Below are positions 56,255 to 64,000 of a DNA stretch of 64,000 nucleotides, piece after piece. Under the pieces are notes generated by a model. It made no database searches. It had not been told where the DNA came from and saw nothing but the letters and a program-made list of their open reading frames with translations. The DNA is taken from the NCBI RefSeq assembly GCF_007859735.1, contig NZ_SIHI01000013.1, positions 25,338-89,337 of the forward strand. The letters are read 5' to 3'. The stretch's first letter is position 1, and each line of letters opens with the position of its first letter. The stretch comes from Thalassoglobus neptunius. Lineage in GTDB: Bacteria > Planctomycetota > Planctomycetia > Planctomycetales > Planctomycetaceae. Position numbers and translations under genes: made by a program.

Positions 56255-57337
56255 CTAAGCCTCGATCACAGCGTCTTTCTCACCCAGGATTTGGGCGGTG
56301 ACATCCTCACTAAAATCGCTGACGTCGTGAGGCTTTTCTTCTGAGGGAGGCGGGGCTCCCACGTTCATTCCAACTCCTGGATTCCAGATGAGAGACGGAA
56401 TCAAATCGCGAATCGCACCCCAGTACGTTTTGAAGACGGGGTAATCGAGCGACGGGTTTTCGACCTCGTATTGTGCCATCCGATCGCAGAGTGCTTCGTG
56501 TCGATAGCGGGGATGACGATGGTGCGGTCCGTGGACGAAAATATCGAAGTTGAAGTACGTGCAGATCGCGGTGATGGGACTTGAACCGATAACGGTGCGC
56601 GTTCCCAGGAGCGGGTCGTAGCTTCGCATTCCCAAGTGTTCTGTGAACTTCCGGAAGGTTTGATAGACGCCCGCGATGACGTGAGGAATGATCCAGACCA
56701 CGAGAAACAGATGCCAGCTCGAAGTGACTGTCACGAGCGTCAGAATCGCCGTCCAGACAATGGCGATGACAATGTACTCGTTGCGGATCAATCGTCGGAC
56801 TTCCGGATTCTGCAGTGAGGAGTCCTTGTGAAAGTAAAGGCGACCGTAAACGAATGGAGATGTCAGGAATCCGAACGGGATTTCCAGCCAACAGAAGATG
56901 CGACGAAACCATAGCGACGCATTTGGATCAGAGTACGGCCACAACTCCCAGTCGGTGGACTTGTTCAAGTAGGCATGGTGGCGAATATGGCTTTCGCGAT
57001 AAACATGAAACGGAACGAAGATCATGGTTCCGATGAATCTTCCGATGATGATGCTCCACCGCTTCGAACCACCGAGCGTGTGGTGGGCTGCTTCGTGGAA
57101 ACAACTGGTCCAGCAGAAGAGCGAATAGGAAACCAGCAGTGTCCAGAACGCCCACGTCAGCCAATGATCGTTCGGCCAGGAGAAGGCGAGTGCAAACATT
57201 CCCGCGAGTCCAATCGGTGCAAAGAGAAACCGAGGAATCGTAGACCATGACACGGAATGTTTAGAGACGGAGGTATTTGCAGACTGGCTCATCGTGCTCG
57301 ACATTGAATTGAAACCACTTTCGACAGTTTCCTCCAT
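56255..57337 (-). CDS. membrane fatty acid desaturase
   Basis: A 360-residue integral membrane desaturase or hydroxylase. The three His boxes that bind the di-iron centre are present: HEAAHH (81-86), HIRHH (117-121) and HGPHHRHPRY late in the protein. Membrane helices flank them (IGLAGMFALAFSWP, LTWAFWTLLVSYSLFCW, IGTMIFVPF, YIVIAIVWTAILTLVTVTS, LFLVVWIIPHVIAGVY). It likely introduces double bonds in fatty acids; a sterol or carotenoid hydroxylase is possible. The long N-terminal 30 residues have several in-frame ATG, so the start may be 30-45 bases later. Confidence 0.92.
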   Translation of the reverse strand: MEETVESGFNSMSSTMSQSANTSVSKHSVSWSTIPRFLFAPIGLAGMFALAFSWPNDHWLTWAFWTLLVSYSLFCWTSCFHEAAHHTLGGSKRWSIIIGRFIGTMIFVPFHVYRESHIRHHAYLNKSTDWELWPYSDPNASLWFRRIFCWLEIPFGFLTSPFVYGRLYFHKDSSLQNPEVRRLIRNEYIVIAIVWTAILTLVTVTSSWHLFLVVWIIPHVIAGVYQTFRKFTEHLGMRSYDPLLGTRTVIGSSPITAICTYFNFDIFVHGPHHRHPRYRHEALCDRMAQYEVENPSLDYPVFKTYWGAIRDLIPSLIWNPGVGMNVGAPPPSEEKPHDVSDFSEDVTAQILGEKDAVIEA

Positions 57338-57542
57338 GTTAGGTCCCGCAGCGAGCGGATCACTTCATCTATTTTAGTCCCCAGTCCCATTTTACCCAGA
57401 GTCTCAGGCGGCTTGAAGAATTGGTTTGATCCTGACGGTTGGTCGGATCGTGTCAATCTCGACTGGTCGGAGGGAATGTAAGCCTCTTTTCGTAAAGGCT
57501 TTACGTTCAGAGCGCGCTGCTGGGAAAAAGACCGGTCACAGG

Positions 57543-59852
57543 TTATCCAGAAACGACGGTTTGTTGTTCCTCGCCGTCGCCGATTGGACATGAAGAGCTT
57601 GGATGAGGTTCCGAATCCGATGATCGGTTCCAAAGCGTGAGGAGTGCTGGCAGAGTGATGAGATCACTGAGAAGTGCGATCATCAGGATAGACGCCATGA
57701 GCAATCCGAACTGGCGTGTCGGGACAAACGCGCTGAGCGCGAAGACGAGCATCGACGCGGCACAGATCAACGTCGTCTGTAACATCGCCGCTCCGCAGAC
57801 AGCGACGGATTCAATAATTGCTTCCCGCGAGCGTCCCAATTCTTTCGACTTCATTCGATGAAAACACAAGAAGTGAATGGTGTCGTCGACGGCAATTCCC
57901 ATCGCGACTCCGGCGGTCATCATGGAGCCGATATCGATTGGAACGGAAAGAAGTCCCATTGCCCCAAATGTCACAATGACCGGAAAGGTGTTCAGAACGG
58001 TCACCATGAGAGCCAACCCGGGTTGTCGGAGCACCAGGAGCACAGAAATTCCAATCAGTCCGAATGCGGTCAACAGGCTCCAGAAAAGATCGTGCATGAT
58101 CATCACCTGCACACTCTCGATGAGCGGCATCATCCCGGTGTATTCCGCACGAACTGAGTTTGGGGGAAGCTCTTGAGCGTCGAGAATTTCTTCGACCTGT
58201 GCTTCGATCTTCGACTGCAATTCCCCATAGCTTCGGCCTTCCGTTGCTCGCACGCGGCCGGTGAGTCTCCAGGCATCTCCATTTTCGCCCGGGTAAAAGT
58301 AATTCGATTCCTCAATCAAATCGCGTGAATCATGCAATCGTCGACGAATCAACGCCTGTCGGACGAGAGGTCCTTTGGATTCCGTCCAGACTTCCTCAGG
58401 CAGAAACGAACGTGCGGAAAGGACGCTGTCGATTCCGGGAACAGTCTTCAGCGCACTGTGGATTGTGCTGATCAATTCAATCTGTTGCGACAGGCTCAGC
58501 GCGTCATCATCTTCAATGTGCACGACGACTTCGACCGGCACTGATGGACCGATCTTCTCTTCGAGCCACTGATAGTCGGTGATGATTTTTGTGTCACTCG
58601 CAAAAAGTGAAGTGGCGTCGACACTCGTCCGGATCGATCGCAGTCCCTGTCCGAGACTGATGATCCCGACAACCGATATCAATGTGATCGGAACCGAATG
58701 ACGCACGACCACACCACCGAACCAGTGGAGTTGCTTCGCAGAAAACAGGTTCGATGAGGCCTTCTTCCGGATCGGCCACTTGCAGAGTGCATCGGGGAGC
58801 ACTCCGATGAGAATTGTCACCGTCACTAACAATCCGCAGGCACTGATTCGTCCAAACGCAGCGACCGGAGCAATCCCGCTCACTGAGAGCGAACTCAAAC
58901 CAACGGCGGTTGTGATGGCAGCCAGGCAACAGGGAGCCCAACCTTCTCGCATAGCTGCTTCGACGGCCGGTATGGGCGGAAGCAGATTCGATTGCGCGAA
59001 ATAGTAGTTGCAGAAGTGGACACCCGCCGAAACTGTCAGCACGAAAACGAGTGGAGGAGCCACAATCAGAACGGCATCAAGCGTCAATCCGGAGAAGTAA
59101 ACCGCAGCCAGAACGAGACCCTGTCCCAGACAAGCGATGCCGATGATCAACCCGGAAATTCTCCACGACCGCAGGCAGACAATGCAAAGGATGGCAGCCA
59201 CCAGTGTTGAGAGTGTTCCGTAAAAGTTGATTCCCTGCAGACTTTCCGCATCAATGGCGACTCCATCGTGCGGCGGCCCAGCGACGATTAACTCTTCCTC
59301 AGAGAATCCCGTCACGTCTTGCGAGACATTCAAGAGGTGTTCAAGAGACTTTTTCCGGGCTTCGTTTCCGTCGTACGTGAGGACGACGAGCGCGCAGCTC
59401 GTTTCCTGATCCGGACCGACTAGCACTCCCGTCAATCGTTGAATCGCATCCTCAGTCGACAACCCAAGCGGTGGGGATGTCATCTGTTCCAGCACACCGG
59501 GACCAGTAAGGACACGCTCGAACGGAACCACTTCCGGAAGATCAGGCAGCGTGTTCCGCGCCATCAATTCATTCTGTAACAACAAGAGTTTGGGATCGCC
59601 GAGAGTGCAGCCTTCCCAGCTGACATCGACGACGTCATTCCCTTCGAAGTTGCGGCGAAATTCCTCGAACGCTCGTCGCTGTGGATTGGTCGGAGACATC
59701 CACTTTTCCGGAGTGATTCGCATTCCATCAATGCTGCGAATCGCGCCGACAATCACGAATGGGACGAGAAGACCGATGAGCGCGAGCGTGACCCATGCAC
59801 GTTTCTGCACACGTCGCCGAAACAACTCGGTGTGATCGGTAGGTCCGTTCAT
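57543..59852 (-). CDS. MMPL/RND-family transporter
   Basis: A 769-residue inner-membrane transporter with the RND two-fold repeat. Helix 1 (about 19-39) is followed by a large periplasmic loop, then a helix bundle (GTLSTLVAAILCIVCLRSW, ISGLIIGIACLGQGLVLAAVYF, LDAVLIVAPPLVFVLTVSAGVHF). A second half repeats the scheme, ending with SLLTAFGLIGISVLLVL, TVLNTFPVIVTFGAMGLL, GVAMGIAVDDTIHFLCF and two more helices. The repeated AGVxxxIAVDDTIHF motif is typical of MMPL. It may export lipids or hopanoid-type molecules. It lies near a desaturase, so a lipid role is plausible. Confidence 0.9.
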   Translation of the reverse strand: MNGPTDHTELFRRRVQKRAWVTLALIGLLVPFVIVGAIRSIDGMRITPEKWMSPTNPQRRAFEEFRRNFEGNDVVDVSWEGCTLGDPKLLLLQNELMARNTLPDLPEVVPFERVLTGPGVLEQMTSPPLGLSTEDAIQRLTGVLVGPDQETSCALVVLTYDGNEARKKSLEHLLNVSQDVTGFSEEELIVAGPPHDGVAIDAESLQGINFYGTLSTLVAAILCIVCLRSWRISGLIIGIACLGQGLVLAAVYFSGLTLDAVLIVAPPLVFVLTVSAGVHFCNYYFAQSNLLPPIPAVEAAMREGWAPCCLAAITTAVGLSSLSVSGIAPVAAFGRISACGLLVTVTILIGVLPDALCKWPIRKKASSNLFSAKQLHWFGGVVVRHSVPITLISVVGIISLGQGLRSIRTSVDATSLFASDTKIITDYQWLEEKIGPSVPVEVVVHIEDDDALSLSQQIELISTIHSALKTVPGIDSVLSARSFLPEEVWTESKGPLVRQALIRRRLHDSRDLIEESNYFYPGENGDAWRLTGRVRATEGRSYGELQSKIEAQVEEILDAQELPPNSVRAEYTGMMPLIESVQVMIMHDLFWSLLTAFGLIGISVLLVLRQPGLALMVTVLNTFPVIVTFGAMGLLSVPIDIGSMMTAGVAMGIAVDDTIHFLCFHRMKSKELGRSREAIIESVAVCGAAMLQTTLICAASMLVFALSAFVPTRQFGLLMASILMIALLSDLITLPALLTLWNRSSDSEPHPSSSCPIGDGEEQQTVVSG

Positions 59853-60172
59853 AGAGACAGCGGAGAATTGTATTGTTCGAAGTGGAAATGAGGAACGATC
59901 AAACTCGTTCCCGACATGCGGTGCGGCGAGATCGTGAACTTCGATGACGCCACGATAGCAACTTACCTTAATTGCAGTCTCTCAACGAGTTTTTCACATG
60001 CGACAATCCGCGATGCCGCTCGATGCCCGCAGCGAGCGTTCATTCTCGTTCGAAGCCATAGAAAGCGTCGATTGAGAGAAATCAGATCGATCGGTCCGCC
60101 AGCTTCGTGATGATTGTCGAATTCAATGCCCAGACACGACGTCGAGCGTGCCCATCTTCGCGTTTCGAGACT
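59853..60172. other. intergenic region, nothing recognised
   Basis: About 320 bases upstream of the MMPL gene and downstream of the CPBP gene, both on the minus strand. Likely promoter of the MMPL gene; no hairpin or repeat identified. Confidence 0.35.
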
Positions 60173-61297
60173 CTATTGCGGAAGGAAGACGCGAATGACA
60201 TCGTAGCCACAAAATGCAAGCATCAGGGCAGCGAGGATCATTGGCATCGCGAATGTTTGCGATGTCAGCACGTACCGCTGAGGTTGTTCAGAAGTGCCGG
60301 GCTGTTCTGTCGATTCGTCAAATGTGTGCTCGGCCATCGCAACAGACTCGACCGGGACTCTTCGCGTTCTCATCTGATAGAGCCAGTAGAAACACCAGAT
60401 TGCATACGCGACTGCAACTGGAAGGTAAAACCAGGGTGTCTCCAAATCGTCCTGATCGACCCGGAGTAACACTGTGGCCAACGCATTATTCAGAAAGTGA
60501 AAGAGGACAGGAGCCCAGAAGCTTCGCGTCGTGAGATAGACCCAGTGAAGTGTCAGTCCGACTGGGAGAATTGCGAACACGTGAGGGGGATACATATGCA
60601 CCGCTGCAAACAACAGTGTCGTCAACGCCACGCCTATCGTGACTCCCCATCTTCGGTTGAGCCCTTGTCCGATCAGACCTCGAAACAGGAATTCTTCGCC
60701 GACTGCCGGAACGACAGCGATAAAGAAGACTGCTAAGAGAAGATTCGAGTTGTTGAACTGTCCAAGAATTTCGTGAACGTCCGTTCCTTGAAAGAGTTCC
60801 AACCCAGGAATTGTTTCTACCAGCTGGTTCCATCCGGTTTCCCCAAGCTGCATCATTGAGTCAGCGATCACTGTCATCGGAACGACAAGGCTGGTTGCAA
60901 CGAACACTTGGCCGAATGACGGGGGACTCATCTTCAGTTTGCGGAGCGGCCTTGGAGACATTCGCCACAAACCGAGGGGGATGAGGAAGAGATAACAAAT
61001 GAATGCCGGAGCGGTGACGACGGTCAATCTTTCGGTCGCGGAAAGCCCCGAATACCACTCTTCGAATTGAAAAGCCTCAAGCTGTTCGAAGTTTTCCAGT
61101 GTCACTGCCAGCATGGCAATGATCACGCCCGCCATTCCGACCATTTGAAGAACGAAGAACAGGAAGATCCAGAAAAGCGATTCGGGAAGACCCGGTCCGG
61201 CTGGCCGAGAACCCGGTTTCTTTTCATTGACAACTGAAGCCTCGCCGGAAGGTTCAGGATGTTCAGGTCGAGGAGCGTTGTCGAGGTCTTCGTTCAT
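60173..61297 (-). CDS. CPBP-family intramembrane glutamic metalloprotease
   Basis: A 374-residue membrane protein with the CPBP/Abi motifs: EEFLFRG with Glu201-Glu202 and Arg206, His234 in FAAVHMYPP, and His267 in LFHFLNNAL, the metal or catalytic residues of this family. About eight membrane helices are visible (LFWIFLFFVLQMVGMAGVI, VFVATSLVVPMTVI, LAVFFIAVVPAVG and others), after a polar 40-residue N-terminus. A long C-terminal tail ends FCGYDVIRVFLPQ. It may process membrane proteins or modified prenyl substrates; the target is unknown. Confidence 0.93.
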   Translation of the reverse strand: MNEDLDNAPRPEHPEPSGEASVVNEKKPGSRPAGPGLPESLFWIFLFFVLQMVGMAGVIIAMLAVTLENFEQLEAFQFEEWYSGLSATERLTVVTAPAFICYLFLIPLGLWRMSPRPLRKLKMSPPSFGQVFVATSLVVPMTVIADSMMQLGETGWNQLVETIPGLELFQGTDVHEILGQFNNSNLLLAVFFIAVVPAVGEEFLFRGLIGQGLNRRWGVTIGVALTTLLFAAVHMYPPHVFAILPVGLTLHWVYLTTRSFWAPVLFHFLNNALATVLLRVDQDDLETPWFYLPVAVAYAIWCFYWLYQMRTRRVPVESVAMAEHTFDESTEQPGTSEQPQRYVLTSQTFAMPMILAALMLAFCGYDVIRVFLPQ

Positions 61298-61382
61298 AGT
61301 CTCTCATGGGCGAGGCGAGAAATCGCGAGAGCCCAACTTCCTATTTCAGCACCGGCAATAAGCGGATGCGTCGGCCTGCGTG

Positions 61383-61586
61383 TCAACGTTTCACTGAGGG
61401 GATTGCCTCAACTCGATTATTGCTTGAGGGAGTCTGTTTGCGAAGCGTGTTCGCGAAAACAGCCTGCGCAACAGGATCTACAATCACGACTGGCGCACTT
61501 ATTACGGTCTTCACGAAATTGTCACCGTAATCCAGAACCCGAAACAGCGACGGTTTCTTCGTCTGTGTTGAAGTCGACTCGTTCAC
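61383..61586 (-). CDS. possible small protein between pgsA and CPBP gene
   Basis: A 67-residue frame 28 bases after the pgsA stop, in the same direction, with GTG as its start (61586). The translation (RVLDYGDNFVKTVISAPVVIVDP, QAVFANTLRKQTPSSNN) looks protein-like. No ATG or strong ribosome site is present, so it may be chance, but its place between pgsA and the CPBP gene fits an operon member. Confidence 0.4.
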   Translation of the reverse strand: MNESTSTQTKKPSLFRVLDYGDNFVKTVISAPVVIVDPVAQAVFANTLRKQTPSSNNRVEAIPSVKR

Positions 61587-61614
61587 GAAGTGAATTTCAT
61601 TCCGTCGGTCGAAA

Positions 61615-62253
61615 TCACTTTTCAGGAGTCGACTTCTGTTGGGACATCAATGCCATGCCTCTCCAGGTATACTCAGCTCCTGAATACAGCGTGATCAGCA
61701 CCATTGCGATGATCATCCAGTCTCGGAAGGACACAAAGTGCTCAGCATACGGGCCAAGAAATTGCGTGAGCGTTGGACTCATCGACGCGAGACAGAGCGG
61801 AATGGTGACCGACTGAACGATCATCTTCAGCTTGCCGCTCCACTTGGCTGAGAAATCAATCCCGTGGCCTTCGAGAACTGATCGGAGACCAGTCACAAAC
61901 ATCTCGCGACCGATCACAATAAACGTCGTCCACGGACAGATACCGCTGTCGGGATGTGCGGTCAGAAAGATCAACGTTCCGCCGACGATAACTTTGTCGA
62001 CGAATGGATCCATGATGCGGCCCAGAACCGTCACCTGATTCCATTTTCTCGCCAGATAGCCATCCAGAAAATCGGTCGCTGCGGCGATGACGAAAATCGC
62101 TGTTGTCAGAAGCCAGTAGTCAGTGAAGTCAATCAGGGCCAGGACAACAAACGAGAGAACCAGCCTTGAGAACGTGATCAGGTTCGGGATGTTCAGCGAG
62201 TTCTCGCGAGCAGGTTCAGGCGACTCATTCGACGTTTGCACCTCATCCGTCAT
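61615..62253 (-). CDS. pgsA: CDP-diacylglycerol--glycerol-3-phosphate 3-phosphatidyltransferase PgsA
   Basis: A 212-residue membrane enzyme of phosphatidylglycerol synthesis. The CDP-alcohol phosphotransferase signature is complete: residues 61-86 read TDFLDGYLAR-x8-G-x3-D-x3-D (D61, D64, G65, AR 68-69, then G78, D82, D86). Six membrane helices are expected and visible (LVLSFVVLALIDF, WLLTTAIFVIAAA, and later WMIIAMVLITLY). ATG 62253 is preferred over the TTG just before it. It starts 56 bases after rimO and may share its transcript. Phosphatidylinositol-phosphate synthase is less likely. Confidence 0.93.
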   Translation of the reverse strand: MTDEVQTSNESPEPARENSLNIPNLITFSRLVLSFVVLALIDFTDYWLLTTAIFVIAAATDFLDGYLARKWNQVTVLGRIMDPFVDKVIVGGTLIFLTAHPDSGICPWTTFIVIGREMFVTGLRSVLEGHGIDFSAKWSGKLKMIVQSVTIPLCLASMSPTLTQFLGPYAEHFVSFRDWMIIAMVLITLYSGAEYTWRGMALMSQQKSTPEK

Positions 62254-62309
62254 CAATTTTCTCTTTCAGTTCAACGTGGCAGATTCCGGGTTTTCAACGT
62301 CTCTCGTCA

Positions 62310-63755
62310 TCAACGAAGCGTTGATTCGGGAACGTCTTCGTCTTCCGATTCGTCGTCGGAAAGGACGCCCACGAGATCGTAATCGCGGGCTTCGACAATT
62401 GTGACTGGAACCATTTCTCCGGGTGTCAGATTTTCGGATTCGATGAAAACATTCCCGTCGATCTCCGGAGCATCGGCGAAAATTCGACCGACCCACACGC
62501 CGGGGGTATCAGTCGGTCCGTCGATCAGGCAGTCAAGTTCGTAGTCGACGAGCGACTTTCCGAAGTCGAACGCGATGTTCTGTTGTGTCTCCATCAACTT
62601 TTGTTGCCGAGTTGTTTTGACGTGTTCCGGAAGATGGCCATCCAGTTTGACGGCAGGAGTTCCCGGTTCCAGTGAATACGGGAAGACGCCCATTCGTTCG
62701 AATCGTGTTTCGGCAACGAACTGATTGAGCTCTTCGAATTGCTCGTCTGTCTCTCCCGGGAAACCGACAACGAATGTGGTCCGAAGGACAAGATTGTCGA
62801 TACGACTGCGAAGCTTCTCGACCAGTTGAACGGTCTGGTCTCGATTCACTCGCCGCTGCATTCGTTTCAAGACTTTGCTGTTGATGTGCTGAAGCGGCAT
62901 GTCGAGGTAAGGCAGGACGCGCGATGAGGCTGCGATCGTATCGATCAGTTGATCCGTGAAGTTCACCGGGTACAGGTACATCAATCGGATCCAGTCGATC
63001 CCGTCGATTTTCTCCAGTTCCTCAAGCAATTGAACGAGGCGGACTTCTCCATAAAGATCCATTCCGTAATAGGTTGTGTCCTGTGCGACGAGAATCAGTT
63101 CGCGGACTCCATCTTCGACGAGTTCCCGAGCCTCTTCGACAACCATTTCGATCGGTTTGGTGACATGCTTTCCGCGCATGCTTGGAATCGAACAGAAGGT
63201 ACACGTTCGATCGCAACCTTCGGAGATCTTCAGGTACGCAAAGTGTGAGGGCGTGATTCGAAGGCGGGCACGGTCGTCGAGCGCTTTCACGGCAGCGGGT
63301 CGAAACAGCTCTCTCTGTTCGCGATGTCCTCCGACAAGCCTGTCCGCGACGCGAGTGATTTCATCTCGACCGAAAACTCCAACGATATGGTCGATGTCCG
63401 GCATCTCATCGATCAGGCTGCCTCCGACGCGTTCCGGAAGACATCCAGCAACGATGACACCCTTCGTCTTGCCGGATTTTTTCAGGTCGAGCATTTCCTG
63501 AATCACAGCCTTCGATTCCTTGCGTGACTCATCGATGAATCCGCATGTGTTGACGATGACAAAGTCGGCTCGGTCGGGCTGTGAGACCAGCGAATAGCCA
63601 TCTAACGCCAGCGATCCGAGCATTTTCTCGCTGTCGACGAGGTTTTTGGGGCATCCCAGGCTCACGAAAGCATAAGTCCCTTTCGAGAACCCAGCATCGT
63701 CCGCGCCTGCAGGAGAATCGGGAGTTGGAACATCGATGATTGGAAGATCGACCAT
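62310..63755 (-). CDS. rimO: ribosomal protein S12 methylthiotransferase RimO
   Basis: A 481-residue radical SAM enzyme that adds a methylthio group to the Asp of ribosomal protein S12. The N-terminal UPF0004 domain has its three Cys in LGCPKNLVDSE (Cys35), NTCGFIDES and AGCLPERVG; the radical SAM cluster is in CDRTCTFCSIPSMRG; SLEPGTPAVKLDGHLPEHVK then leads to the TRAM domain (about 410-475). It is RimO, not MiaB, as judged by SLGCPKNLVDSE and SHFAYLKISEGCDRTCTFC. The start is uncertain: the frame is open to an ATG 43 codons upstream, but 63755 gives a more usual N-terminus. Confidence 0.93.
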   Translation of the reverse strand: MVDLPIIDVPTPDSPAGADDAGFSKGTYAFVSLGCPKNLVDSEKMLGSLALDGYSLVSQPDRADFVIVNTCGFIDESRKESKAVIQEMLDLKKSGKTKGVIVAGCLPERVGGSLIDEMPDIDHIVGVFGRDEITRVADRLVGGHREQRELFRPAAVKALDDRARLRITPSHFAYLKISEGCDRTCTFCSIPSMRGKHVTKPIEMVVEEARELVEDGVRELILVAQDTTYYGMDLYGEVRLVQLLEELEKIDGIDWIRLMYLYPVNFTDQLIDTIAASSRVLPYLDMPLQHINSKVLKRMQRRVNRDQTVQLVEKLRSRIDNLVLRTTFVVGFPGETDEQFEELNQFVAETRFERMGVFPYSLEPGTPAVKLDGHLPEHVKTTRQQKLMETQQNIAFDFGKSLVDYELDCLIDGPTDTPGVWVGRIFADAPEIDGNVFIESENLTPGEMVPVTIVEARDYDLVGVLSDDESEDEDVPESTLR

Positions 63756-64000
63756 GAATTTTGTCAGTGAATCATTGAGGGGGGAGACAGTCTCTGTTCC
63801 GCCTCCGGGGAGAAATTGCGTCGGAATCCGGAATTCTAGCATGAGTTGAATCGATTTTCGATCATCGAATCCCGGTGTAGACATCGGTCAGAAAACGTAG
63901 CGCTCGACGGAGAGGGTGTGACGGAATAAAAGCGTAGCGCCCAGATGATCACTTGTTGTCAGGTGTTCAGACTTTTGGTTTTCACCATTTGTTTGAACTG

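Overview
The window reads as chromosomal DNA of a free-living planctomycete (Planctomycetota, most likely order Planctomycetales). The evidence is the combination of gene types: a secreted two-haem cytochrome of the planctomycete cytochrome-c type, a BBP7-like outer-membrane barrel, a sialate O-acetylesterase-type SGNH hydrolase, a DUF1802 protein, a Ycf46-like AAA ATPase, a giant membrane-anchored protein with DUF11 repeats, and a GAFTGA-less NtrC relative. The dispersed peptidoglycan genes (murB-murC together, mraZ alone and not in a dcw cluster) also fit. No rRNA, tRNA, CRISPR array or complete mobile element was seen.

Layout. 1-9.4 kb: the 3' end of a GH88-type hydrolase overlapping a D-threonine aldolase/D-serine dehydratase-like gene, an outer-membrane barrel, enolase with a clear terminator, a HisA paralogue, a secreted esterase and a GH10-like protein. 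9.7-18.7 kb: a secreted M28 peptidase with a PDZ domain, overlapping murC-murB, a two-haem cytochrome with a degenerate peptidase-like tail, a ThiO-like oxidase and an unrecognised conserved-looking protein. 18.9-29.6 kb: AAA ATPase, a Tat-exported sugar isomerase-like protein overlapping a ROK sugar kinase, a small Arg/Tyr-rich secreted protein, DoxX, arginine decarboxylase, DUF1802, leuD and an HlyD-type adaptor. 29.6-38 kb: the 1327-residue DUF11 protein and a divergent 728-residue secreted protein, then the NtrC-like regulator. 38-41 kb: a hairpin-rich non-coding stretch, orphan mraZ with an apparent MraZ box, and a lone phage portal gene interrupted by an in-frame TAG. 41-54.5 kb: a tandem GNAT protein, small proteins, a TrpG/PabA amidotransferase, an HD phosphohydrolase, an SGNH esterase, a zinc-ribbon membrane protein, a Lys/Ala-rich basic protein, L-fuconate dehydratase, a vWA protein, a DCC protein and a DUF6263-like protein. 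54.8-64 kb: a DUF4432-like sugar-binding protein, a fatty acid desaturase, an MMPL transporter, and rimO-pgsA-small ORF-CPBP protease in one direction.

Functional threads. Several genes fit breakdown of complex, possibly sulfated or acetylated, polysaccharides (GH88, GH10-like, two esterases, L-fuconate dehydratase, mutarotase-like fold, sugar isomerase plus ROK kinase). Others serve the envelope (MurB, MurC, PgsA, MraZ, BBP7 barrel, DUF11 protein, MMPL, desaturase) and core metabolism (enolase, LeuD, SpeA, PabA/TrpG, RimO).

The most unusual items are: a three-copy, roughly 90-bp hairpin-forming repeat found only between convergent genes, whose TAG-bearing edge supplies the stop codon of two neighbouring genes; a 112-nt element closed by a perfect 12-bp stem and followed by a T run downstream of mraZ; the portal gene with an in-frame TAG; and the NtrC-like protein that lacks the sigma-54 contact loop.
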